A stretch of 64,000 bases of DNA. Origin: an uncultured Collinsella sp. GTDB lineage: Bacteria; Actinomycetota; Coriobacteriia; Coriobacteriales; Coriobacteriaceae. The stretch lies in contig UQLF01000013.1 in the NCBI GenBank assembly GCA_900541875.1, forward strand, positions 1-64,000. Reading direction: 5' to 3'. Made by a program: the position numbers and the translations under genes. Below the pieces are notes generated by a model. That model did no database searches and was not told the origin of the DNA. It saw only the letters and a program-made list of their open reading frames with translations. This document shows, piece by piece, positions 57,771-64,000 of this stretch; within the stretch, counting starts at the first letter, position 1; each line of letters begins with the position of its first letter.

Positions 57771-58670
57771 ATGATTGTCGAGAACCATGCGCTGTGGGGC
57801 GAGGAGCCGACCGAGGATTATCCGGCGACCTTTACGTATCTGGGTGCCGAGCCGCTGCCCGATAAACCGAATGGACGCCGCCCTGCCGTGATTATCTGTG
57901 GCGGAGGTGCGTTTACGCATATCGCTCCGCATGAGCAGGATCCGGTGGCGTTTGCATTTTTGGATCACGGTTACCAGGCCTTTGTGCTCAACTATGTCAC
58001 GAGTTCTACGGGTGACGTGAGCTTTCCGCACCCCCAGGCAGATCTTGCCAAGATGGTCGCCACGGTGCGCGCCAACGCCGACGAGTGGCATGTCGATCCT
58101 AAGCGCGTGTGCGTCGTGGGATTCTCGGCGGGCGGTATGATCTGCGCCTCGCTGGCAACACAGTGGAAGACCGGCCCCTTCGCGGCACTTGCCGGGGCGC
58201 GTCCGGACGACATTCGTCCCGATGCCGTGGTGCTGGGCTATCCATTGCTCGACTTTGCCTATGTGCGTGACATGCAGACGCGCGATCCGCGCATTGACTT
58301 GCGTGTGCCCAAGACGGGCGGCAAGACGGGGCGCGATTTGCTCAACGACTACCTGTCGATGGTGACGGGCGGCGAGGCAACTGACGAGCATCTGGCCGAC
58401 ATCTGCCCCACCACGCATGTTTCGCGTCAGATGCCACCGACTTTTGTGTGGGGCGTGTCCGACGACAAGACGGCGCCGATTGCGCAGGTCTACCCGTTTG
58501 CGCAGCGCATGGCCGAGGAGGGCGTTGCATGCGAGATGCACGTCTTCGACCAGGGCGGTCACGGCCTTTCGCTCGGCAATGCCAATACCGCGGTCGACAA
58601 CGAGGACAAGCAGGTGGCGGTCCGCCCTTGGATTCGCCTAGCCTTCCGCTTCCTGGAGCGCCATCTGTAA
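57771..58670 (+). CDS. Alpha/beta-hydrolase (esterase/acetylesterase family)
   Basis: The 299 residues show a full alpha/beta-hydrolase: oxyanion region ICGGGAFTH (43-50), nucleophile elbow GFSAGG with S119, acid D231 or D232 in GVSDDKTAP, and H264 in QGGHGLSLGN. The layout resembles BD-FAE-type acyl esterases active on carbohydrate acetyl or feruloyl groups. No signal peptide is present, so the substrate is intracellular. GAAGGGAGCAC precedes ATG 57771. A TTGCGGTGAAATA-family palindrome follows. Confidence 0.88.
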   Translation: MIVENHALWGEEPTEDYPATFTYLGAEPLPDKPNGRRPAVIICGGGAFTHIAPHEQDPVAFAFLDHGYQAFVLNYVTSSTGDVSFPHPQADLAKMVATVRANADEWHVDPKRVCVVGFSAGGMICASLATQWKTGPFAALAGARPDDIRPDAVVLGYPLLDFAYVRDMQTRDPRIDLRVPKTGGKTGRDLLNDYLSMVTGGEATDEHLADICPTTHVSRQMPPTFVWGVSDDKTAPIAQVYPFAQRMAEEGVACEMHVFDQGGHGLSLGNANTAVDNEDKQVAVRPWIRLAFRFLERHL

Positions 58671-58699
58671 GAGGACGGGCATCCCAGCCCTTCAATAAC

Positions 58700-58762
58700 T
58701 TGCGGTGAAATAGTTTCTATCTGGGGTATCAACCAGCCCATCCAGGAACTATTCCACCGCAA
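58700..58762. repeat. Intergenic palindrome, TTGCGGTGAAATA family (copy R8)
   Basis: TTGCGGTGAAATAGTT and AACTATTCCACCGCAA form the stem. It begins 30 bases after the hydrolase stop codon. Confidence 0.8.
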
Positions 58763-58784
58763 CTTCGTTTTTGATGCCCCGCCC

Positions 58785-59005
58785 GGAAACTGCGTCCCAG
58801 TTTTGCCTTTCAAGGTGGGACGCAGTTTCCCATAGGGCCTCGACTGGGAAAGCGCGTCCCGTTTCGAGCGGGGATTCTGGGATGCATTTTCCGTAAGAGG
58901 CCTGTTAGGGAAACCATATCCCGTTTCGAGCCAGAATTCTGGGATGTAGTTTCCCCGAGAGGCCTCATCGGGAAACTATGGCCCTGAACTCTCCTGCCTG
59001 TCCCC
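58785..59005. repeat. 62-bp tandem hairpin repeat, three full copies and a partial
   Basis: GGAAA starts recur at 58785, 58847, 58909 and 58971, exactly 62 bases apart. Each unit has the plan GGGAAA...TCCC...GGGA...TTTCCC, a hairpin, followed by an AGRGGCCT linker. The arms vary between copies (GGAAACTGCGTCCC in the first, GGAAAGCGCGTCCC in the second) with mostly compensating changes. No gene covers 58671-59143. Confidence 0.85.
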
Positions 59006-59067
59006 ATCGCACCGATCTGTCGATTGAACATCGTTGTGTGTTCACGCTATCATGTAAGCTTAAAATT

Positions 59068-59096
59068 GGTTAGCCATGGCAAACGGTTAGCCATGG
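59068..59096 (+). promoter_or_regulatory. Direct repeat GGTTAGCCATGG before feoAB (possible iron-regulator site)
   Basis: GGTTAGCCATGG occurs at 59068-59079 and 59085-59096, 17 bases apart. GGTTAGCC equals one half of the DtxR/IdeR iron-box consensus. The site lies after a weak promoter (GTTGTG-N16-TAAGCT, 59033-59060) and before the gene. Confidence 0.5.
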
Positions 59097-59143
59097 TGAA
59101 CATAAATATAACGCCCTGTGGGCGCCGGGGGAGGAACACGGAC

Positions 59144-61504
59144 GTGAAGCTCGATACACTCGAGATTGGAAAGGACGCCGTTGTCGCATCGGTGGCATCG
59201 GACGATCAGGCACTCCGACAGCATATTTTGGACATGGGTCTAACGCCGGGCACCGAAGTCACCATGATGAAGTACGCCCCCATGGGCGACCCGCTCGAGA
59301 TCCGCCTGCGTGGCTACGAGTTGACACTGCGCAAGGACGATGCCGCTCGCATCGAGCTCGTGGGTATTCACGACACCGATACAGGTCCGCGCGCTAACGC
59401 CGCAATCGGCACGACGGAGCACCCGGCACTCGGCGAGGGGACGTATTCGCCCCGTGCGGCAAAGACGGCCGTGCCCGAGGGCGCGCCGCTGCACTTTGCC
59501 CTCGCCGGCAACCAAAACTGCGGCAAGACCACGTTATTCAACCAGCTGACGGGCTCCAACCAACACGTCGGTAACTTTCCCGGCGTGACTGTCGACCGCA
59601 AAGATGGCACCATCCGTAACCATCCCGAGGCGAGCGTTACCGACCTGCCTGGCATTTACTCCCTGTCGCCGTACACAGGCGAAGAGGTCGTGAGCCGTCA
59701 GTTCATCCTCGACGAGCGCCCGGACGCCATCATCGACATCATTGACGCCACCAACATCGAGCGTAACCTGTACCTGACACTGCAGCTTATGGAGCTTGAC
59801 CGTCCTATGGTCATCGCGCTCAACATGATGGACGAGGTGACCGCCAACGGCGGCGCCGTGGACGTCAACCTGCTCGAGAGCCTGTTGGGCGTGCCGGTTG
59901 TCCCCATTAGCGCCGCCCGCAACGAGGGCATCGGCGAGCTGGTGGATCACGCGTTGCATGTGGCGCGGTTCCGCGAGCGTCCCGGCCGCCTGGACTTCTG
60001 CGCACCCGATGGCTCGGACAGCGGTGCACTGCATCGCTGCATCCACGGTATTGCTAACCTGATCGAGGACCATGCCGTGACGGCGCACATCCCGGTGCGC
60101 TTTGCGGCGACCAAGCTGGTTGAGGGCGACGAGCTGGTGACCGAGGCGCTTCACCTGGATCGCAATGAGCTCGACGCTATCGAGCACATCATTACCCAGA
60201 TGGAGGGCGAGGCCGGCACCGACCGCCTGTCCGCGCTGGCCGATATGCGCTTTAGCTTTATCGGCGACGTGTGCGGGCGTTGCGTCGTCAAGCCGCACGA
60301 GAGCCGCGAGCACGTGCGCTCCGTCAAGATCGACCGCATCCTGACGGGTCGCTACACGGCCATTCCGGCGTTTCTGGTGATCATGGGCCTCGTCTTTTGG
60401 CTGACGTTTGGCGTGATCGGTGCGGCGTTGCAGGGACTCATGGAGGACGGCATCGCTGCCATCATCGCCTCGGCCGATGCGGGTCTCAAGGCGTTCGGCA
60501 CCAACGACGTGGTGCGCTCGCTGGCTGTCGACGGCGTGCTTACGGGCGTGGGCAGCGTGCTGACCTTCCTGCCGATTATCGTCGTGCTCTTCTTGTTCCT
60601 CTCCATTCTGGAAGACTCCGGCTACATGGCGCGTGTTGCCTTTGTCATGGATAAAGTGCTGCGTCGCTTTGGCCTGTCGGGCCGCAGCTTCGTGCCCATG
60701 CTCGTCGGTTTTGGCTGCACCGTGCCGGCTATCATGTCGACCCGTACGCTCCCATCCGAGCACGACCGCAAGATGACGGTCATGCTCACGCCGTTTATGA
60801 GCTGCTCAGCCAAGTTGCCGGTTTACGGCTTGCTGTGCGGGGCGTTTTTCCCGCAGGCGACGGTTCCCGCCATGGTCTCGCTCTATCTGATCGGTATCGT
60901 GGTCGGCTGCATCGCGGCTTTGGTGCTCAACCGTACGGCATTTAAGGGCGACCCGGTGCCGTTTATCATGGAGCTTCCCAATTACCGCCTGCCGAGCGTC
61001 AAGACGACGGTGATGCTGGCATGGGATAAGGCCAAGGACTTTATTACCAAGGCCTTTACCATTATCTTTGCCGCTACCGTGGTCATCTGGTTCCTTCAGA
61101 CGTTCGACATCCGCTTTAATGTGGTCGCCGATCAGTCGCAAAGCCTGCTTGCCGGTCTGGGTAGCATTATCGCGCCGGTGTTGGCCCCACTCGGCTTTGG
61201 CGACTGGCGTGCATCCACGGCGCTCGTCACCGGACTTATCGCCAAGGAGAGCGTCATCTCGACCCTCACCGTGCTTTTGGGTGCAACGTCGCCCGCGGCA
61301 CTGTCGACCATGTTTTCGCCGTTTACCGCTTACGTATTCCTGGTCTTTACACTGCTGTACCCGCCTTGCGTGGCCGCTATCGGCGCTGTCAAGAGCGAGT
61401 TGGGCGCGCGCTATGCCGTGGCCGTATTCGCGTTTCAGGTCGCCGTTGCCTGGATCGTGGCGTTTGTCGTGCATTCGGCGGGCATATTGCTGGGGTTGGC
61501 TTAG
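59144..61504 (+). CDS. feoB: Ferrous iron transporter: FeoA domain fused to FeoB
   Basis: The 786 residues start with an SH3-like FeoA domain (1-75: LRQHILDMGLTPGTEVTMMK, DPLEIRLRGYELTLRKDDA). After a linker, the FeoB G domain has G1 GNQNCGKTT near 122-130, G3 DLPGIYSL and G4 NMMDE. The helical GDI region follows, then about nine membrane segments with the Gate motifs VPMLVGFGCTVPAIMSTRT and FMSCSAKLPVYGLL. It imports Fe2+ under anoxic conditions, as fits a gut anaerobe. GTG 59144 was chosen behind GGGGGAGGAAC; an ATG at 59093 would add 17 unconserved residues. Confidence 0.94.
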   Translation: MKLDTLEIGKDAVVASVASDDQALRQHILDMGLTPGTEVTMMKYAPMGDPLEIRLRGYELTLRKDDAARIELVGIHDTDTGPRANAAIGTTEHPALGEGTYSPRAAKTAVPEGAPLHFALAGNQNCGKTTLFNQLTGSNQHVGNFPGVTVDRKDGTIRNHPEASVTDLPGIYSLSPYTGEEVVSRQFILDERPDAIIDIIDATNIERNLYLTLQLMELDRPMVIALNMMDEVTANGGAVDVNLLESLLGVPVVPISAARNEGIGELVDHALHVARFRERPGRLDFCAPDGSDSGALHRCIHGIANLIEDHAVTAHIPVRFAATKLVEGDELVTEALHLDRNELDAIEHIITQMEGEAGTDRLSALADMRFSFIGDVCGRCVVKPHESREHVRSVKIDRILTGRYTAIPAFLVIMGLVFWLTFGVIGAALQGLMEDGIAAIIASADAGLKAFGTNDVVRSLAVDGVLTGVGSVLTFLPIIVVLFLFLSILEDSGYMARVAFVMDKVLRRFGLSGRSFVPMLVGFGCTVPAIMSTRTLPSEHDRKMTVMLTPFMSCSAKLPVYGLLCGAFFPQATVPAMVSLYLIGIVVGCIAALVLNRTAFKGDPVPFIMELPNYRLPSVKTTVMLAWDKAKDFITKAFTIIFAATVVIWFLQTFDIRFNVVADQSQSLLAGLGSIIAPVLAPLGFGDWRASTALVTGLIAKESVISTLTVLLGATSPAALSTMFSPFTAYVFLVFTLLYPPCVAAIGAVKSELGARYAVAVFAFQVAVAWIVAFVVHSAGILLGLA

Positions 61505-61546
61505 TTATGAATTGACGGCGCAACCTCTGTGTATCGAATTGTTTTC

Positions 61547-61591
61547 GGCCCCGCTTCTGTACTGACGGATGCGGGGCCGTTGCTATATAAT
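61547..61591 (+). promoter_or_regulatory. Overlapping feoAB hairpin and MFS-gene promoter
   Basis: GGCCCCGC and GCGGGGCC (61547-61578) form a hairpin after feoB. CTGACG (61562-61567) and the perfect TATAAT (61586-61591), 18 bases apart, form a promoter whose -35 lies within the hairpin loop. Confidence 0.6.
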
Positions 61592-61624
61592 CGCCTCCGC
61601 TCAAAACGATTGGAGACGTTATAT

Positions 61625-62821
61625 ATGACTCAGACAAGGCAAGACGGCATCACGCTCAAGCAGTGGCTCCCGCTCATCGGGCTCACCTGCTGCGCGTTCG
61701 TGTTCAACACGTCGGAGTTCATGCCCATCGGCCTGCTGACCGACATCGCCGCATCGTTTTCGCTCACCGAGGCCCAAGCTGGCATCATGATCTCGGTCTA
61801 TGCCTGGGGCGTCATGCTGCTGTCGTTGCCGCTCATGGTGTTCGCCTCGCGCTTCGAGTTCAAGCGGATGCTGCTCGGCGTGCTTGCCGTGTTCTCGCTG
61901 GGCCAGTTCCTGTCCGCCTTGGCGCCGACCTATCCCATCTTAGTCTGCGCGCGCCTGGTGGTTGCCTGCGCGCACGCCGTGTTCTGGTCGGTCGCTTCGA
62001 TTATGGCGTCGCGCCTGGTTGACACACGCCACGGGGCGCTCGCCATCAGCATGATCGCCACGGGCTCTTCCATCGCACAGATCTTCGGCCTGCCGCTCGG
62101 CCGCGCCATTGGCCTGGCCGTGGGCTGGCGTATGACGTTTGCCGTGGTCGGGGCGCTGTCTGCTGTCGCGGTTGTCTACCAGGCCACGGTGTTCCCCACC
62201 ATGCCAGCGGGCGAGCGTTTTACGCTCAAGCAGCTGCCCGAGCTGCTCAAGAACCCGTTCCTCATCGCGCTCTATGTGGTCACGGTGTTCATGGCGACCG
62301 GCTATTACGCAAGCTACAGCTATATCGAGCCCTTCCTGGCGCAGGTCGCGCACGTCGATGCGGGCGCCATCACCATGACGCTGACGGCGTTTGGCTGCTC
62401 TGGTCTGCTCGGAAGCTGGCTGTTTGGCCGCCTGTTCGACGGGCATCGCTTCCCGTTCTTGGCTATTACGCTCTCCGGCGTGCCGGTGGCTCTGCTGCTT
62501 ATGGCCCCCGCAGCCTCGGCGCTCGTGTTGGTGCTTGCCGTCTGCGCACTGTGGGGTTGCTGCGCCACGGCCTTTAACGTGGCGTTTCAGGCCGAGCTCA
62601 TCAAGTACACGCCCGCGGATTCGTCGGCTGTCGCCATGTCGATCTTCTCGGGTCTGTTCAATCTGGGTATCGGCACGGGCACCGCAATCGGCGGCGCCGT
62701 GGTTTCGGGTCCCGGTATCGCTTGGATCGGCTTCGCGGGCGGGGCGATTGCCGTCGTGGGCGTCATTCTCGCCATCACGGTGATGTTCCCGGCCATTCGT
62801 CGCGCCAAGCCCGTCGCCTAA
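61625..62821 (+). CDS. MFS transporter, sugar-efflux (SotB-like) family
   Basis: The 398 residues have twelve membrane helices and match the DHA1 family. They are closest by eye to the sugar-efflux protein SotB, sharing FNTSEFMPIGLLTDIAASF, the QAGIMISVYAWGVMLLSLP block, CAHAVFWSV and ATGSSIAQIFGLPLGR. The real substrate could be sugars or drugs. ATG 61625 was chosen with TTGGAGACG upstream; the frame opens earlier without support. The gene has its own TATAAT promoter and is followed by a palindromic repeat. Confidence 0.88.
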   Translation: MTQTRQDGITLKQWLPLIGLTCCAFVFNTSEFMPIGLLTDIAASFSLTEAQAGIMISVYAWGVMLLSLPLMVFASRFEFKRMLLGVLAVFSLGQFLSALAPTYPILVCARLVVACAHAVFWSVASIMASRLVDTRHGALAISMIATGSSIAQIFGLPLGRAIGLAVGWRMTFAVVGALSAVAVVYQATVFPTMPAGERFTLKQLPELLKNPFLIALYVVTVFMATGYYASYSYIEPFLAQVAHVDAGAITMTLTAFGCSGLLGSWLFGRLFDGHRFPFLAITLSGVPVALLLMAPAASALVLVLAVCALWGCCATAFNVAFQAELIKYTPADSSAVAMSIFSGLFNLGIGTGTAIGGAVVSGPGIAWIGFAGGAIAVVGVILAITVMFPAIRRAKPVA

Positions 62822-62836
62822 CCATATCCCCTCATC

Positions 62837-62903
62837 AGTTGCGGTGAAATACGGATTGTTTAGCCCAATAAACCTGGCAAACAGTCCGTATTTCACCGCA
62901 ACT
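62837..62903. repeat. Intergenic palindrome, TTGCGGTGAAATA family (copy R9)
   Basis: AGTTGCGGTGAAATACGG and CCGTATTTCACCGCAACT form an 18-bp perfect stem, 16 bases after the MFS stop codon, followed by TATTTTGG. Confidence 0.85.
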
Positions 62904-62974
62904 TATTTTGGGGAAGGGGGTGCACGCTGGGCATACAATGGATGTCGTTGTGTTGCGCTTACCGGGAGGTTGCT

Positions 62975-64000
62975 ATGTGGGCATACGAGACGACGTTCTA
63001 CCAGATCTATCCGCTGGGCTTCTGTGGAGCTCCGCGCGAAAACGCCGCGTCCGTTGCCGAGGATGAGCTCGCCCAGGCTGTCAACGCCGCGCCAAACCCC
63101 GATGCGCCCATCATGAAGATCGCCCAATGGGCCGACTACCTGCAGGAACTCGGCGTTGGCGCTGTGCTCATTAACCCTCCGCTCGAATCCGATAGCCATG
63201 GCTACGACACGCGCAGCTTGCGCCATATCGACCGTCGCTTGGGTGGGGATGCCGACTTTGCCGCCGCATGCGAGACACTGCACGCCCATGGCATCCGCGT
63301 GGTGCTCGATGCGGTCTTCAACCATGTGGGCCGTGGCTTTTGGGCCTTCCGCGATGTGCAGGAGCGCAAGTGGGACTCGCCCTACAAGGACTGGTTCCAC
63401 ATTAGCTTTAACGGCGACTCCTGCTATGGCGATGGCTTTTGGTACGAGGGCTGGGAAGGCCATTTTGAGCTCGTGAAGCTCAACCTGCAAAATCCCGCTG
63501 TGGTCGATTACCTGCTCGAGTCCGTGCGCCGTTGGGCCGACGTCTTTGGCGTCGATGGCCTGCGCTTGGACGTTGCCTATATGCTCGACCGCGACTTCAT
63601 GCGTCGTCTGCATACCTTTACCCGCGAGCTCAAGCCCGATTTTGTGCTGATCGGCGAGACGCTCCACGGCGATTACAACCAGATCGTTAACGATGAGATG
63701 CTCGACTCCTGCACCAACTACGAGTGCTACAAGGGCCTGTACTCCAGCTTTAATTCGGTCAACATGTTCGAGATCGCCCACTCGCTGCACCGCCAGTTTG
63801 GCGGCGATCCGTGGTGCATCTACCGCGGCAAGCATCTGCTGTCGTTTGTCGACAACCACGATGTGCCGCGCCTGGCAAGCATCCTTACCGACAAGTCCTG
63901 CCTACGCCCCGCCTACGGCATGCTCTTCGGTATGCCGGGCATTCCGTGCGTCTACTACGGCAGCGAGTGGGGGATTGCCGGCGAAAAGGGCGGCCCCGAT
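62975..64000 (+). CDS. GH13 alpha-glucosidase/amylase family protein (3' end cut off by the window)
   Basis: The visible 342 residues start at ATG 62975 behind GGGAGGTTGCT and run to the window edge without a stop. Typical GH13 landmarks are present: YQIYPLGF at the start, VVLDAVFNHVG, the nucleophile D199 in GLRLDVAYM, the acid/base E228 in LIGETL, and D296 in FVDNHDVPRL. No signal peptide is seen, so it acts inside the cell, perhaps on maltodextrins. The short-linker layout resembles neopullulanase/cyclomaltodextrinase relatives, but subfamily cannot be fixed without the C-terminus. Confidence 0.92.
   Translation, partial: MWAYETTFYQIYPLGFCGAPRENAASVAEDELAQAVNAAPNPDAPIMKIAQWADYLQELGVGAVLINPPLESDSHGYDTRSLRHIDRRLGGDADFAAACETLHAHGIRVVLDAVFNHVGRGFWAFRDVQERKWDSPYKDWFHISFNGDSCYGDGFWYEGWEGHFELVKLNLQNPAVVDYLLESVRRWADVFGVDGLRLDVAYMLDRDFMRRLHTFTRELKPDFVLIGETLHGDYNQIVNDEMLDSCTNYECYKGLYSSFNSVNMFEIAHSLHRQFGGDPWCIYRGKHLLSFVDNHDVPRLASILTDKSCLRPAYGMLFGMPGIPCVYYGSEWGIAGEKGGPD

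Overview
The window is a chromosomal segment of a high-GC Gram-positive bacterium. Gene content and order fit the class Coriobacteriia, and a Collinsella-like organism is the best guess. The reasons are an actinobacterial GC-rich codon bias, Firmicutes-like gene neighbourhoods (veg-ispE; disA-ispD-ispF-cysS-rlmB-yacP), a cell-wall sorting signal of LAxTG type, and many short palindromic repeats between genes. This is an inference from content; no ribosomal RNA is present to settle it. I see no prophage, no transposase gene and no CRISPR array.

Layout. 1-510: no gene, but a tandem 80-bp hairpin repeat. 516-3998: an FMN riboswitch followed by a complete riboflavin ECF transporter (RibU, fused EcfA1-EcfA2, EcfT). 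4029-4940: two tandem flavin-binding paralogues. 5079-10087: arginine genes argC-argJ-argB-argD. 10115-10600: terminator, a 217-bp MITE-like inverted-repeat element, a tRNA 3' remnant and tRNA-Val. 10648-12516: asnB. 12916-19667: cell wall and housekeeping genes (murE, HAD phosphatase, murI, rph, rdgB, dtd, veg, ispE). 19717-22802: tRNA-Pro, tatA, greA and a lysS carrying an extra C-terminal tRNA-binding domain. 23138-30111: ThrE-type exporter, DUF2798 membrane protein, clpC, pepD.

30239-32097 is a HipBA toxin-antitoxin locus with three operator boxes. 32134-32902 is mntP behind a yybP-ykoY manganese riboswitch with its own terminator. 33062-38574 is one long operon, disA-ispD-ispF-cysS-rlmB-yacP. 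38602-40013 holds a second HipA-like kinase, here fused to its own N-terminal helix-turn-helix domain and faced by a perfect 22-bp inverted repeat. 40105-45356 is the translation cluster: tRNA-Thr, a repeat-rich 800-bp gap, tRNA-Tyr/Thr/Met, tuf, rpmG, tRNA-Trp, secE, nusG, rplK, rplA. From 45482 to 57527 almost everything is on the minus strand: a phosphoesterase coupled to an unusual ParB-like/BMP fusion, an MscS channel, a surface-anchored 5'-nucleotidase, a TrpXYZ-like ABC importer, a WYL regulator, asnS and crr. 57771-64000 returns to the plus strand with an alpha/beta hydrolase, a 62-bp tandem repeat, a FeoA-FeoB fusion, a sugar-efflux-like MFS protein and the 5' part of a GH13 glycosidase cut by the window end.

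The main points of interest are the helix-turn-helix/HipA-like single-chain protein with its operator, the cytosolic ParB-like/BMP fusion with its partner phosphoesterase, the LysRS tRNA-binding extension, and several families of intergenic palindromes. The largest palindrome family shares a GGGACAGG core and always abuts stop codons.
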